A DNA stretch of 64,000 nt from an uncultured Prevotella sp. (GTDB lineage: Bacteria; Bacteroidota; Bacteroidia; Bacteroidales; Bacteroidaceae), in the NCBI GenBank assembly GCA_944320195.1, contig CALUGP010000009.1, positions 27,314 to 91,313 on the forward strand. Reading direction: 5' to 3'. How positions within the stretch are numbered: the first letter of the stretch is position 1; each line of letters opens with the position of its first letter. Below are positions 40,153 to 52,542 of the stretch, in pieces. Both the position numbers and the translations under genes were made by a program. The notes under the pieces are model-generated. The model was given only the letters and a program-made list of their open reading frames with translations. It was not told the DNA's origin and searched no databases.

Positions 40153-43100
40153 ATATATTGTCATTTTCAGTTTGTTTTACTTCCACAATTTTATTCTCCA
40201 TCACATACCATAAGAAACCTCTAATGTTTGCGTGTCCCATGTCTTGGAGCAGACGCATGTATTCTTTGATCTGCGTTTTGTGGGAATTGCGTTCTGTGCC
40301 GAATTTGAAGTCTATTACTGTAGTCTCGTTGCCGTCAGTGATGACGCGGTCGGGACGGCGTTCGGTTGTTTTGCCGGTAGCATGGTCGTGTTCAAGTATG
40401 GAGCATTCGTTGAATACACGCCAGCGAGGTGCAAACCAGTCAGCCACACGCTTGTCAGACAGGCGCTCGGCCAACAATGCGCGCATCTTGTCTACCGTAA
40501 GGTTCTCGTCATATATGATTCCGTCGAATTCCATTTGTCTTAGTGCTGTGGGAATGTCGTTTACGGTGTGTATGGTTGAGAACAGCTTGTGCATTATGTT
40601 TCCGGCCTCGATGTATTGTTTGCGGTGGTCATTGCCTCCTGATATGAAGTCGCGGCTTTTGTTGCTTTGCCTGAAGTGAGCGTCATACTGTGGTGGATAC
40701 ATATGGATTTCATGTTGCTTGAGAGGCTTGAGAAAGACGTTTTTTGTGTGTTTGCGGTCGTCGTTTGTGCTTTTGCCAAGAATTTCAGAAAGGCTGCCAT
40801 ATTCAAATACAGACGGCTTGTCGGACTCCTCTGTGTTTTCTTCAAAGCACACGCCGTCAAGTTTTTTTGCAACGATTGGCAGGCATTGCTTCAGCAATTC
40901 GGAGCGATTGGGCTGTCCGTTTTTTGTTTTGCCATTGCGTCCTATGACCGTAAGGCTTTGTCCGGCACGTGTAAAGGCTACGTAGAGCAGGTTGAGATTG
41001 TCCACACGGTTTTGTACATGCTCGTTCTTGTAGTCTTCTGCATAGATGGTCTCGAGCAACTTTTTGGAATAGTCGACTGGTACAATGGGCAAATCGTTGA
41101 ACGGTGGGCATGTGGGGTTGCACCATAATGTTGTGTCGCGGCTTTCAAGCGCCCAGTCACAGAACGGGATTATCACATGCGCGAATTCGAGTCCCTTGCT
41201 CTTGTGAATGCTGATGAGTCTTAAGCCCGTTGCAGTGTCGCTTTGTATTGTTGTGCTGTGCAGGTCGTCGTTCCACGCCTCGATGAATTTATTTATGTTT
41301 CCGGGATTGTTGGCAGAAAAGTCGGCGACTTTGTCATAAAAGGCACATATGTATGCGCTTTGGTTGTCAAGCCTTTCTATTTCAAAAGTGGAATAAATGT
41401 AATCGATAGTTTCAAAAAGAGGCTTTTTATTCAAGCTTTTCATGTTCATGAGAAACTTTGCAGGCAACAGCGTGTTTAGGAACTCGGGATTTTCTGATGC
41501 GGCTGTAAGCATTTCACCGTGTCCGCGGCGTGAGCCGAGTACGTTTTTCTGATAATTTACGGCCAGGCAGGCTTTGCTAAGCACGTCATCAGGATTAGAC
41601 AACAGCGTCAGGGCTTGCATGATCATGTTTACGGCGGTTGATGCGTCAAGCCTGAAAGCTTCGTCGCTGACAATGTTCAGTTGTGGAAATGTCTTGCCTA
41701 AATAGTCTGCCACCAATGGAATGTGTCGGTTGTAGCGCAAAAGTATTGCAATGTCAGACTCCTTTACACTGTGTGAGAGCAAGTCTTGAACGCTTTTGCC
41801 TGTGTGGTCAAGCATGCTGTGTTCATAATCCTCATTGGGGAGCATGATTATTTTTACGAATCCTCCGTTGCTTCCGCATGACGATTGGCACACGTCTGCG
41901 TAAGCGGAACGTATCTCGTTTGCGGATTCTTCACCGCTAGTTTGAATTTCCTGGTCATATTCCGTTTCGGCAGCTGTTTTGAAGAAACAATTGTTGAATT
42001 CTACTACATTGTGTCTTGAACGGTAATTTTTCTGTAAAGTCTTTATTTCCAGGTTCTTTTCGGGAAGGCTGAATTGAGAGCTTATGCCATTGAGGAGTCG
42101 CCAGTCGCCGGCACGCCATCTGTATATGCTCTGTTTTACGTCGCCTACGATGAGGTTGTTTATAAGCGTCGAGCCGTCTTTGCTGTGGCTCATGCAATCT
42201 TTCAGCAACACTTTGAAATTGTCCCATTGCACAGTGCTTGTGTCTTGGAATTCGTCAATCATTATGTGTTCCAGTCTGCATCCGACTTTTTCAAACACGA
42301 ATGGCGAGTCGCTGTCCTTGATAAGTGTGCGTAGCAGATGTTGCGTGTCGCTAAGCAGGAAGCGGTTGGCTTCGCCGTTGAGTTCTCTTACTTTTGCCTC
42401 AATGCTGCTTAACAGGCGCAATTTGTCCAGATGCTTCAGCGTGAAGTCTGCCGTTGCAAACAGCTTCCACTGTTTCGGCCTGTCTTCTTCTGCTTTCTGT
42501 AGTAGAGGCATAAGGCTGCGTTCTGCCAACGATACTATCAGCTTGCGGTCCGGACTGGATTTTGAAGCCCAACTTTCCGCATCGGATAGGCATTTCTCCA
42601 TAATTTGTGTCTTGCACTTCTTGTCGCTGAAGTCGTCGCCCTTTAGTTTGTTGAAATAGCTGCATATGCCATTTGCTTTTTTTGCGTATGACGTGGGGTG
42701 CAGGCCTGCTTCCTCTGTGATTTTCTCAAAATCGTGGGCATATCCTGCCATGTGTTTCTTTGCGGCGACACGTATGGCTTTTAGCTGTTTTGTGTATTCG
42801 TCAAAGAAGTTTTGTCTTGAGATTGTTGTGTCAAGCTCGTCGCTGACGGCTTTGTAGAAATCTCTGAATATGGTTTTGCCGAATTTCTTTATTTGCCCGA
42901 TGACATTCCATCCTTTGTTCTCGTTTATATTGGAAAATATGTAACTTATCAGCCATTGAAGGATTATGCTGGTAGAGGTAAGCGACTCTATCAGGCTGTC
43001 CACTGCTTGTTCTTCAATTTGCGTGTCGTTCAGTCCTATTTTCAGGTTTGAGTTTAGTTCGAGTTCTCGTGCAAGGTTGCGTAGCACTGACTGGAAAAAC

Positions 43101-43432
43101 GAGTCTATCGTCTCAATCCTGAAGTAATGGTAGTTGTGTATCAGCAAACTCAGGGCCATGCCCGCCCGTTGGCTGGCGTGGCTTTCGCTTATGCCAAGGC
43201 TGTCGCAGACGGCTCTCATGTAAGTGTTTGAGTCAGGCAGTGTCTTCCATATGCCGTAAAGTTGGCTTAGGATGCGCAGTTTCATTTCCTCCGTTGCCTT
43301 GTTTGTGAATGTGACGGCAAGTATGTTCTTGAAACTTAGGGGGTTGTCTATCAGCAGCTTGATGTATTCTACAGCCAGTGTGAATGTCTTTCCGCTGCCT
43401 GCACTTGCTTTGTATATCGTCAGTGGTTTCAT
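40151..43432 (-). CDS. UvrD/RecB-type helicase-nuclease (AddA-like)
   Basis: A 1093-residue DNA helicase with a C-terminal nuclease. The N-terminal Walker A KASAGSGKTF (residues about 8-17) and VTFTNKATEEMK are followed by the DEFQDTS motif, VGDVKQSIYRWR, and the later RLISIHKSKGLEFAHV and LYVAFTRA. The last 90 residues carry a PD-(D/E)XK nuclease pattern: RPDRVITDGNETTVIDFKFG, then QIKEYMRLL. This is the architecture of AddA/RecB, which processes double-strand breaks for recombination. A partner AddB is not visible nearby. A DUF5686 gene lies 58 nt upstream. Confidence 0.9.
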   Translation of the reverse strand: MKPLTIYKASAGSGKTFTLAVEYIKLLIDNPLSFKNILAVTFTNKATEEMKLRILSQLYGIWKTLPDSNTYMRAVCDSLGISESHASQRAGMALSLLIHNYHYFRIETIDSFFQSVLRNLARELELNSNLKIGLNDTQIEEQAVDSLIESLTSTSIILQWLISYIFSNINENKGWNVIGQIKKFGKTIFRDFYKAVSDELDTTISRQNFFDEYTKQLKAIRVAAKKHMAGYAHDFEKITEEAGLHPTSYAKKANGICSYFNKLKGDDFSDKKCKTQIMEKCLSDAESWASKSSPDRKLIVSLAERSLMPLLQKAEEDRPKQWKLFATADFTLKHLDKLRLLSSIEAKVRELNGEANRFLLSDTQHLLRTLIKDSDSPFVFEKVGCRLEHIMIDEFQDTSTVQWDNFKVLLKDCMSHSKDGSTLINNLIVGDVKQSIYRWRAGDWRLLNGISSQFSLPEKNLEIKTLQKNYRSRHNVVEFNNCFFKTAAETEYDQEIQTSGEESANEIRSAYADVCQSSCGSNGGFVKIIMLPNEDYEHSMLDHTGKSVQDLLSHSVKESDIAILLRYNRHIPLVADYLGKTFPQLNIVSDEAFRLDASTAVNMIMQALTLLSNPDDVLSKACLAVNYQKNVLGSRRGHGEMLTAASENPEFLNTLLPAKFLMNMKSLNKKPLFETIDYIYSTFEIERLDNQSAYICAFYDKVADFSANNPGNINKFIEAWNDDLHSTTIQSDTATGLRLISIHKSKGLEFAHVIIPFCDWALESRDTTLWCNPTCPPFNDLPIVPVDYSKKLLETIYAEDYKNEHVQNRVDNLNLLYVAFTRAGQSLTVIGRNGKTKNGQPNRSELLKQCLPIVAKKLDGVCFEENTEESDKPSVFEYGSLSEILGKSTNDDRKHTKNVFLKPLKQHEIHMYPPQYDAHFRQSNKSRDFISGGNDHRKQYIEAGNIMHKLFSTIHTVNDIPTALRQMEFDGIIYDENLTVDKMRALLAERLSDKRVADWFAPRWRVFNECSILEHDHATGKTTERRPDRVITDGNETTVIDFKFGTERNSHKTQIKEYMRLLQDMGHANIRGFLWYVMENKIVEVKQTENDNI

Positions 43433-43490
43433 TGGGCGTGTCTGTTTTTACATTCTATGTATTCATTTTTGCTCCTCACTAACATTTTCT

Positions 43491-45521
43491 TTACCAGTCT
43501 CTGAATAATTCGAAGCCGAACCGGCAGCCCACGCCTTCAAACTTTTTGTTGCTTGTGGCCATGAAAACTCCCATGGAAAAGAAACGGTTTGTAAATCCGT
43601 ATCCGTATTCGACATACGGATGCAGGTGTTCTACGAAAAGCATGTTGACGTATATCCGCTCCATCTCTATCAGTTTGCCGATGTAAGGTATGCGTGAGAA
43701 CAGCATCAATGGCGACTCATATGTGGCGTTTGTCCTTACGTAGTATTCGGATACGTTGTACCAGTTTCTGTTGAGCAGTTGGAACTCGCCGGTCCAGTCG
43801 TCATTCCATCCGCCGGGTATGTTTTCGTCCCTGAAGTTTGCGTAGTCAAGGAAATAAGAGTTTTTGCTTCTTGAAGTGTAAAAACCGTTGCCGAATCTCA
43901 GCGACAGGCTTCTAAGAGAGTAGAACTGCTTTTTCCATGACACGTCAAACTCGAAACGTTCGTATTCCATGTTTGCCTTGCCGGCGTGTATGCCGCGTTC
44001 ATAGTCGGCTGTTATTATGGGGCCGCTCCATCCGCTCGGCCTGAATTGCAATTGCACCGACGGTGCCAGTGAGTAGTATGACACGGGGCGTCCGGCTATT
44101 TGGAAGCCTGTCTTGTCTACGGCGGAGCGGCGGTGGAATATGAGTCCTGGCTGGATGCTCCATTTGTCGGATATGTCATAGTTTGTTATGAATTTCACGT
44201 AGAAGTCCTTGAAGTAGTCGAGGTTCATCTTGTTCCAGTCGATAGAGTCCAGCGATTCGTTTTTCACCTGGTCAACGATGCTCGAATTTGTAATCCTGTT
44301 GCCGTTGCCTATTTCTATGCCTATGTATCCGTTCTTTTTTTTGTCGTAGTTGAATGTTATCGGCACTTTGAAGTACAGTTGGTGCTGCTTGAACGAATAG
44401 CCTGCGTTGAATGCTATGGATATGTCGCTGTTCATGGAGAATCTGTAGCTGCCGTTCACTTTGAACTTGTATGTTATTCCGCGGCGCCCGCTGTAGCCGA
44501 GCGATAGAGGGTTGAGTATTGGCGAAATCCTGAACGCTCCTTGCCGGTTTGTGCCGAAGTTTCCTTTGGTCCTGTTGACGACATAGTCGCCGAAGGAGTC
44601 CCAGAATATCTTTTTCCACATGTTGTCCTCTTTCTTCAGCCTTGCGGTGTCGGCCTTGTGTCTTGCGGAGTCGTATTTTGCGTACAGCTCTTTTATTGCG
44701 TAAGGCAGTGGGGTGGGCCTCACCTTGGCCATCATCCGCTCGTCGTGAGAGTCTACAATGCTGTCAGGCATGAATATCGGATTGTCGTAAACAGAATGGA
44801 CCGACGCCTTGATTTTGTTTCCGACGAAGTGAAACGAGGCTTCTATGTCACACGTTTTCGGCAGCAGCGAGCGCACTCCCTTTTTGCCCATCTCGGCTTT
44901 TATGTGGAAGTTCACCATGTCATATTCGCCGTTGAGGTTTATCTTGATGATGCGGCCTGTGCTTCTTTCAACTATGGCCGAGCCGCTTACGAGCTGCGTG
45001 TTGTACCGTCTCGGGCGGAATACGATCTCAGTCCTGTTGCCTGTCAGGTTGGTTATGTTATACCTGTACAGCTTTACGTTGTGCCGGTTGAATGGCGAGA
45101 GCAGCTGGTTGTCAATGATGGTTACGCCGTAAATGTCGGGCAGAAGATACCTGTTGAGAGTTGTCATGGTGTTTTTGTGTTTTGGTATCGTGCCCGTATT
45201 AAGGTGGCGCACCGCCGTTTTCACGGTGTTGTCTTTTATGTATATCGTGTTGTATGATTCGCCGGCGTATTCCTTGCGGCCGCGTGAAATGGCATACATT
45301 GACGGTATCGCCATTAGCGTGAAGTTGCGTTTCTCCGTCTTGAAGTAATACCTTATATATATGTTCGTGTGTGTGTTGTCGGCCGTTGTGGGCATGCCTT
45401 GCTTGTAGGCCAGCACCCGTTGCAGTGTCAACGAGTCGGTGGAGGCCTTTGCGACTGCCGTCAAACTGTTTGGCAGAAGCAGCAGGACGCATGAAAAGAC
45501 TATGCTTGCACGGATTTTCAC
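43491..45521 (-). CDS. DUF5686-family outer-membrane protein
   Basis: A 676-residue exported protein. The signal peptide covers about 1-26. The N-terminal half has alternating strands (YNTIYIKDNTVKTAVRHL, GVTIIDNQLLSPFNRHNV), and from about 330 onward it looks like a beta-barrel, with repeated aromatic strands and a C-terminus ending FGFELFRDW. The string SPFNRHNVKLYRYNI and the overall length fit the DUF5686 family of Bacteroidetes, which usually also has an N-terminal carboxypeptidase-regulatory domain that is absent here. Function is unknown; an outer-membrane location is inferred. Confidence 0.8.
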   Translation of the reverse strand: MKIRASIVFSCVLLLLPNSLTAVAKASTDSLTLQRVLAYKQGMPTTADNTHTNIYIRYYFKTEKRNFTLMAIPSMYAISRGRKEYAGESYNTIYIKDNTVKTAVRHLNTGTIPKHKNTMTTLNRYLLPDIYGVTIIDNQLLSPFNRHNVKLYRYNITNLTGNRTEIVFRPRRYNTQLVSGSAIVERSTGRIIKINLNGEYDMVNFHIKAEMGKKGVRSLLPKTCDIEASFHFVGNKIKASVHSVYDNPIFMPDSIVDSHDERMMAKVRPTPLPYAIKELYAKYDSARHKADTARLKKEDNMWKKIFWDSFGDYVVNRTKGNFGTNRQGAFRISPILNPLSLGYSGRRGITYKFKVNGSYRFSMNSDISIAFNAGYSFKQHQLYFKVPITFNYDKKKNGYIGIEIGNGNRITNSSIVDQVKNESLDSIDWNKMNLDYFKDFYVKFITNYDISDKWSIQPGLIFHRRSAVDKTGFQIAGRPVSYYSLAPSVQLQFRPSGWSGPIITADYERGIHAGKANMEYERFEFDVSWKKQFYSLRSLSLRFGNGFYTSRSKNSYFLDYANFRDENIPGGWNDDWTGEFQLLNRNWYNVSEYYVRTNATYESPLMLFSRIPYIGKLIEMERIYVNMLFVEHLHPYVEYGYGFTNRFFSMGVFMATSNKKFEGVGCRFGFELFRDW

Positions 45522-46240
45522 GAGTGCAAATATACAAGTAATTTTCCAAATCGGGCGGTCTGTGTTTGATTATTTTGGGCGGACGGGCATAATAATATGG
45601 TCTGCGCAGAGTCTTTACCGGCGTTGTGACTGCATGGCGTTTGCCATGGCGGAAGGATTCATGGCGTTTGCGCATTATGACGGGTTTGCCGGTGAAAACG
45701 TTGCAAAGTGTCAGGCCGTAAAAGTCTGTCGCAGCGGCTTAACCAGATAGCCATACGGCTGTTGAATGCGCTTCTGGTGGAGATCTGCATGCGGGCCGGA
45801 AGGGTCTGTGCTCCCGATTGGCGCCCTTTCGTGGCGTTTAACGTGTCAAAAGGCCGTGTTCTCAAGCGCAGAATGCCGTCAGCCGCATTCCTGTTTGCGG
45901 CCTTTTGGCGCTTGAAAGGCCGTGAGTTACAGGTTGAGAACATGGCATGTGTTGCACATTTTGTGCCTGACACGTTGTAAACCGTTGGCTTTCTGCGTGT
46001 TATGTATGCACGCATTTCACGGCGATATTTCGCACAAGAGGCTTCGCGTTTTGAAATATCATGACGTGGAAGCGTTGACGATTGTCAAAATGTTGCGTGA
46101 CGGTGTGTTTCCCTTTCATTTTGTCGCCGCCTTTGTAGGCTGCCGCTTGTGCGGTTGGCATTGGTGATGTTTCTTGTCGGCGGAATATATTGGCCAAACG
46201 ATGATATTGGTTCAAATGTACGCAAAAACTGCACAAATAA
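45522..46240. other. Gene-free region of about 700 bp with palindromic repeats
   Basis: No frame here looks coding. Between about 45825 and 45925 are GCCAAAAGGCCG-type palindromic words (AAAAGGCCGTG, GCGGCCTTTTGGCG, GAAAGGCCGTG) of the dispersed family. A minus-strand TATATTTG at 45527-45534 may be the promoter of the DUF5686 gene. Confidence 0.45.
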
Positions 46241-46272
46241 TTTGTCCGTGTGCAGGAAATAGCCTATCTTTG
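46241..46272 (+). promoter_or_regulatory. Promoter of acyl-CoA synthetase gene
   Basis: TTTG (46241-46244), 20 bases, TATCTTTG (46265-46272), 23 nt before the ATG. Confidence 0.8.
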
Positions 46273-46295
46273 CACAAATTTTTGAATTTTGTGCA

Positions 46296-47969
46296 ATGGA
46301 ATCAATACCGAGTTTCAACTCGTATATCGAGAAAAGTATTATCGAGAATTGGGATCGTGACGCGCTTACAGACTATAAAGGCGTGACGTTGCAATATAAG
46401 GATGTGGCCAGGAAGATAGAAAAGCTGCATATCATGTTTGAGAACAGCGGTGTGCAGAAAGGCGACAAGATAGCCATCTGCGGCCGCAACAGCGCCAGTT
46501 GGGCCGTGGCATTCCTCGCAACGCTGACATACGGCGCCGTGGCCGTACCGGTGCAGCACGAGTTTACGCCAGACCAAATATATAATGTGGTGAACCACAG
46601 CGAGGCCAAGCTGCTGTTCGTAGGCGACATTGTGGCCAAGTCTGTGGACGCGACAAAGATGCCGCATCTGGAGGGTGTGATATACATTCCCGACTACTCG
46701 CTGCTCGTTTCGCGGACAGACAAGCTTACTTATGCCCGAGAACACCTCAACGAGCTTTTTGGCAAGAAATATCCAAAGGCGTTTCGCGCCAACCATGTGA
46801 AATACCATAATGAAGCAACTCCCGAGGAACTGGCTCTTATCAATTACACCAGCGGCACCACGGGCTTCTCAAAAGGCGTGATGCTGCCTTATCGTGCGCT
46901 TTGGGGAAACCTCGACTTCACGTTGAAGATGCTTGGCACGCACGTGCCTAAAGGCTCTAACACGGTGAGCATACTTCCAATGGCGCACATGTATGGCATG
47001 TCGTTCGAGTTCTTGTTCGAGTTCTGCCACGGATGCCACATTTTCTTCCTTACGCGTGTGCCGAGTCCGGCCATAATAGCCCAGGCCTTTACAGACATAA
47101 AGCCGGCTATAATAATAGCGGTGCCGCTTGTGGTCGAGAAGATAATAAGGAAAAAGGTGTTCCCGAAAATACAGACCCACAAGATGCGCCTGCTTATGAA
47201 CATGCCCGTTATAAGCAAGAAGGTAAAGCAGCGTATATGTGAAGAGGTGTTCGATGCGTTCGGCGGCAATTTGTACGAGATCGTGGTTGGCGGCGCGCCG
47301 TTCAACCAGGAAGTGGAGGCCTTCCTTAAAAGCATAGACTTCCCGGTGACGGTAGGCTACGGCGCAACTGAGTGCGCGCCGATAATCACTTATACGGACT
47401 ATACCGAGTTCATGCCCACTTCGTGTGGAAAGTCGGTTGTCCACATGGAAGTGAAAATTGACAGTCCCGACCCCGAGAATGTTCCAGGAGAGCTCCTCGC
47501 AAGGGGTACCAACGTGATGCTCGGCTATTATAAGAATGAAGAAGCTACACGGCAGGCCCTTGACAGCGAGGGCTGGTATCATAGCGGAGACCTGGCCCTG
47601 ATGGACAGCGACGGCTATGTTTACATCAAAGGGCGCATAAAGAACATGCTGCTCGGCGCAAACGGACAGAATGTTTATCCAGAAGAGATAGAAGACAAGT
47701 TGAACAGCATGACCCTGGTAGTGGAAAGCCTCATAGTGCAGAAGGGGGACAAGCTTGTGGCCCTGATATATCCTGACTATGATGAGGCTAAAAACCTTGG
47801 AATATCTAAAGAAGACCTGAGCCATGTGATGGAGCAGAACCTGATAGAACTGAACCAGCTGATTCCTTCATTCAGCAAGGTAACATCGTTCAGGCTGATG
47901 GACGAGGAATTCGAGAAGACACCCAAAAAGAGCATAAAGCGTTATCTTTACAAAGACGTGGAATTATAA
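46296..47969 (+). CDS. Long-chain acyl-CoA synthetase / AMP-forming ligase
   Basis: It activates a fatty acid with ATP and CoA through an acyl-adenylate. It has 557 residues. ANL-family motifs: A3 YTSGTTGFSKGVMLP (residues about 189-203), the VGYGATECAP adenylate motif (about 350), WYHSGDLALMD with the ribose-binding Asp (about 424-434) and KGRIKNMLLGANGQNVYPEE, with a C-terminal catalytic Lys in KTPKKSIKRYL. No membrane segment. The substrate chain length is inferred from similarity to FadD-like enzymes. Confidence 0.9.
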   Translation: MESIPSFNSYIEKSIIENWDRDALTDYKGVTLQYKDVARKIEKLHIMFENSGVQKGDKIAICGRNSASWAVAFLATLTYGAVAVPVQHEFTPDQIYNVVNHSEAKLLFVGDIVAKSVDATKMPHLEGVIYIPDYSLLVSRTDKLTYAREHLNELFGKKYPKAFRANHVKYHNEATPEELALINYTSGTTGFSKGVMLPYRALWGNLDFTLKMLGTHVPKGSNTVSILPMAHMYGMSFEFLFEFCHGCHIFFLTRVPSPAIIAQAFTDIKPAIIIAVPLVVEKIIRKKVFPKIQTHKMRLLMNMPVISKKVKQRICEEVFDAFGGNLYEIVVGGAPFNQEVEAFLKSIDFPVTVGYGATECAPIITYTDYTEFMPTSCGKSVVHMEVKIDSPDPENVPGELLARGTNVMLGYYKNEEATRQALDSEGWYHSGDLALMDSDGYVYIKGRIKNMLLGANGQNVYPEEIEDKLNSMTLVVESLIVQKGDKLVALIYPDYDEAKNLGISKEDLSHVMEQNLIELNQLIPSFSKVTSFRLMDEEFEKTPKKSIKRYLYKDVEL

Positions 47970-47988
47970 TTTTGCCGTGTGCGGGTTG

Positions 47989-48019
47989 GGCCGGAGCTTA
48001 CCAAGTGTATGCTCCGGCC
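47989..48019 (+). terminator. Hairpin after acyl-CoA synthetase
   Basis: GGCCGGAGC pairs with GCTCCGGCC around a 13-nt loop; the T-tract is poor. Confidence 0.6.
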
Positions 48020-48051
48020 TTGTCGTTCATGCCGCTAAACGCGGACAACTG

Positions 48052-48096
48052 TTAAGAAGCAGTGAATATCACAGTGGTGACGCTTCTTAATTTTTT
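48052..48096 (+). terminator. Intrinsic terminator upstream of nhaD
   Basis: TTAAGAAGC pairs with GCTTCTTAA, followed by TTTTTT (48091-48096). Confidence 0.8.
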
Positions 48097-48163
48097 AGAT
48101 TAAAATCTCGTTAAACGATAAATTTTTTCGTGTCTCAATATTTCATATCTTAAGATTATTTCG

Positions 48164-48171
48164 TAATTTTG
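48164..48171 (+). promoter_or_regulatory. Promoter -7 element of nhaD
   Basis: TAATTTTG fits TAnnTTTG, 22 nt before the ATG. Confidence 0.55.
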
Positions 48172-48192
48172 TAGCTGAATTATGAAAAAACC

Positions 48193-49593
48193 ATGGCACT
48201 TGTAATTTTTTCCATTTTGCTGATAGGATACGTCCTTATTGCCACTGGATACGCAACAAACGTTAACAGAGCGGCGATAGCGATGTTTGTCGGTACGGCC
48301 GGATGGGTGCTGTATATATGTTACGGCACTGATTTCGTCATGGGGCAGCATGCTGGTGAGTACATGGACTTCCTTGCCGGGACTGAGCCGACAAGCTCAA
48401 ATGTCAAGCAGTATATCGCTCAAGACATATTCATAAAATATGTAGGCAAGGGCGCGGAGATAGTATTGTTCCTGCTGGCCACTATGACTATTGTCGAGAT
48501 TCTCAACAATAACGGTTGCTTCGACTTTCTGCAAGAGCTGCTTAAGACGCGCAACAGCAAGAAGTTGTTATGGATAATGTCTGTTTTGACATTCGCCATT
48601 TCTGCAAATCTGGATAATCTGACGACAACCACAATGATGCTGGTGATAATGCACAAACTGTTGCCTAACCGCAGGCAACGCATGATTTACGGATGTGCGA
48701 TAGTGCTGGCTGCGAATTGCGGTGGGGCGTTGACCGTCATCGGAGACCCCAACGGGCTTGTCTTGTGGAGCACAGGAGCCGTTACGGCTACGGATTTCTC
48801 GGCGTCGCTTGCCTTGCCATGCCTGATAGCTTGGGCTTTGCCCACATACTGGCTTGGGCGAAGCCTGCCAGACCATACAGACTTGCAATGTGCCACAATG
48901 CCTTATCGCGGAGACGATACAAACCTTAACAAGTGGCAACGGCTGGTAATGTTGATTCTCGGTATCGGCGGTTTGTGGTTTATCCCGACATTTCATAATA
49001 TCACAAAGTTAAGCCCGTTTCTCGGCGCGCTGTGCGTGCTTTCGTTTCTGTGGATTGTAAATGAGATTTTCAACCGTAAGTTGATGAATGTGGACCAGAT
49101 GATGCGCCGCCAGGTTCCGCGTGCCTTGCAATATGGCATAATACAGCTAATGCTTTTTGTGATGGGCATAATGCTTGCCATCGGAGCTGTGCGTGAGACG
49201 GGCATGATATCACATATAACAGACTTTTGTGATGCCAATATTCACAATGTGTGGATTATGGGTGTCATTACAGGCTGCGTAAGCTGTGTGCTTGATTCGT
49301 TTGCTTCTTGCATGAGTTTTGTGTCAGTTTATCCTGTCTTGGACGGAGAGTTGTTGCCGCAGTTGGCAGATCAAGCTTACATGTCTTCATTTGTCCAAAA
49401 CGGAATTTATTGGAAGATAATAGCATTCTGTTCGGCTATGGGCGGCAATGTCCTGCCGTTAGGATCGGTAAGCGGCCTGGCTTTGATGAAAATGGAGCGC
49501 GTTCATGTGGGCTGGTATTTCAAGAATGTCGGTTTTGTGGCGCTTGTAGGTTGGTTGATAGGTTTGGCCGCAATGTGGGCCTTGTGCGGATAA
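48193..49593 (+). CDS. nhaD: NhaD-type sodium:proton antiporter
   Basis: An inner-membrane antiporter of 466 residues with about 12 predicted helices. It belongs to the IT superfamily: [21 protein letters not shown] (residues about 135-155) is the conserved NhaD block, followed by [20 protein letters not shown] and, in the second half, [17 protein letters not shown]. Export of Na+ or Li+ in exchange for protons is the family function. It has its own promoter and is followed 19 nt later by pfkA. Confidence 0.92.
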   Translation: MALVIFSILLIGYVLIATGYATNVNRAAIAMFVGTAGWVLYICYGTDFVMGQHAGEYMDFLAGTEPTSSNVKQYIAQDIFIKYVGKGAEIVLFLLATMTIVEILNNNGCFDFLQELLKTRNSKKLLWIMSVLTFAISANLDNLTTTTMMLVIMHKLLPNRRQRMIYGCAIVLAANCGGALTVIGDPNGLVLWSTGAVTATDFSASLALPCLIAWALPTYWLGRSLPDHTDLQCATMPYRGDDTNLNKWQRLVMLILGIGGLWFIPTFHNITKLSPFLGALCVLSFLWIVNEIFNRKLMNVDQMMRRQVPRALQYGIIQLMLFVMGIMLAIGAVRETGMISHITDFCDANIHNVWIMGVITGCVSCVLDSFASCMSFVSVYPVLDGELLPQLADQAYMSSFVQNGIYWKIIAFCSAMGGNVLPLGSVSGLALMKMERVHVGWYFKNVGFVALVGWLIGLAAMWALCG

Positions 49594-49612
49594 TCATTTA
49601 AAAATAAATATT

Positions 49613-50590
49613 ATGGGTAAGATTAAGACTATAGGCATTATGACTTCCGGAGGCGACGCCCCGGGAATGAACGCTGCAATACGTGCGGTAACAAGAGCCG
49701 GTATTTGTAACGGATTTAAGATTAAAGGTATTTATCGTGGATATGACGGCCTGATAAACAATGAAATAGCCGATTTTACCACGGAAAATGTCAGTGGCAT
49801 AATCATGTCGGGCGGAACCGTGTTGAAGACTGCGCGTAGCAAGGAGTTCACTACTCCGGAAGGTAGACAGAAGGCCTATGACAACATGGTGGCAAATGGT
49901 ATAGACGCCTTGGTCGTCATAGGCGGTAACGGTTCGCTTACGGGTGCGATGCTGTTTGCGCAGGAGCATGACGTATGCTGTATAGGTTTGCCCGGTACGA
50001 TAGACAACGACTTGTATGGCACGGACTCAACAATCGGATATGACACTACACTCAATACCATCGTGGAATGCGTTGACCGTATACGTGACACCGCGCAGAG
50101 CCATGAGCGCATTTTCTTTATAGAAGTAATGGGGCGTGATGCCGGCTTCTTGGCTCAGAATAGCGCGATTGCTTCAGGAGCCGAAGCCGCGATAATACCG
50201 GAAGACTCTACCGATGTTGACCAGTTGGCACGGTTCATGGAGCGTGGTATAAGGAAAAGCAAGAAGAGTTGCATTGTCATTGTGTCAGAAAGTCCTAAGT
50301 GTGGCGCATTGTATTATGCAGACCGTGTGAGGACAGAATTCCCGGATTACGATGTGCGTGTGTCAATACTTGGCCATTTGCAGCGTGGAGGCAGGCCTAG
50401 TGCTCACGACCGTATACTTGCAAGCCGTACAGGTGTAGGCGCGATTGACGCCATCATGCAGGGACAACGTAATGTTATGATTGGCGTGCGCAATAATGAA
50501 GTCGTATATGTGCCGTTGAGTGAGGCCATACGTTCAGATAAGCCGTTTGATAAGAAACTGATAACGGTCTTGGATGAATTGAGCATATAA
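49613..50590 (+). CDS. pfkA: ATP-type 6-phosphofructokinase
   Basis: It phosphorylates fructose-6-phosphate, the committed step of glycolysis. It has 325 residues, the short bacterial PfkA length. Motifs: [19 protein letters not shown] (ATP site), [21 protein letters not shown] with the catalytic Asp (about residue 128), [11 protein letters not shown] and LGHLQRGG. In GGNGS the Gly following GGN, rather than Asp, favours ATP use over pyrophosphate. It follows nhaD closely. Confidence 0.95.
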   Translation: MGKIKTIGIMTSGGDAPGMNAAIRAVTRAGICNGFKIKGIYRGYDGLINNEIADFTTENVSGIIMSGGTVLKTARSKEFTTPEGRQKAYDNMVANGIDALVVIGGNGSLTGAMLFAQEHDVCCIGLPGTIDNDLYGTDSTIGYDTTLNTIVECVDRIRDTAQSHERIFFIEVMGRDAGFLAQNSAIASGAEAAIIPEDSTDVDQLARFMERGIRKSKKSCIVIVSESPKCGALYYADRVRTEFPDYDVRVSILGHLQRGGRPSAHDRILASRTGVGAIDAIMQGQRNVMIGVRNNEVVYVPLSEAIRSDKPFDKKLITVLDELSI

Positions 50591-50680
50591 AAGGACGCAG
50601 GCGTCTGGCATTAAAGTATTTAAAATGTGGTCTTTAAAATGTAAATAAAAGTTTATGGCGCAAATATTTGGAGATTTTAT

Positions 50681-50713
50681 TTTGTCCATGAGAAAACTAT
50701 TTATTAACTTTGC
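50681..50713 (+). promoter_or_regulatory. Promoter of the atp operon
   Basis: TTTG (50681-50684), 21 bases, TAACTTTG (50706-50713), about 36 nt before atpD. Confidence 0.75.
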
Positions 50714-50733
50714 GTTTTGAAAGACATACTTAA

Positions 50734-52275
<1,542 letters not shown>

Positions 52276-52293
52276 TATGTAGATTTTTCGGAT

Positions 52294-52542
52294 ATGAGCT
52301 TAAAACTTAAGATAGTTTCGCCGGAGAAGGTGGAGTTTGATGATTATGTTGAGAGCGTAAAGGTTCCAGGTGTCATGGGAAGTTTTGAAATACTTGACAA
52401 CCATGCACCGATAATCTCCGTGCTCCAGTCTGGAGTTGTTGAATATGCGACAAAGGGCGATAGGCATCAATTGCCTGTTTCTGGCGGATTTGTTGAAGTG
52501 CATAAGAACGAGGTGTCATTATGCGTTGAGAAAACACGATGA
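52294..52542 (+). CDS. atpC: F-type ATP synthase epsilon subunit, short form
   Basis: An 82-residue subunit containing only the N-terminal beta-sandwich (LKIVSPEKVEFDDYVESV, then PGVMGSFEILDNHAP). The C-terminal helical hairpin that inhibits ATP hydrolysis in E. coli is absent, as is frequent in this phylum. It follows atpD, and its stop overlaps the next start (ATGA at 52539). Confidence 0.95.
   Translation: MSLKLKIVSPEKVEFDDYVESVKVPGVMGSFEILDNHAPIISVLQSGVVEYATKGDRHQLPVSGGFVEVHKNEVSLCVEKTR

Noticed and set aside
46869-47825. 318-codon minus-strand frame
   Set aside because: Antisense to the acyl-CoA synthetase, which has all ANL motifs.
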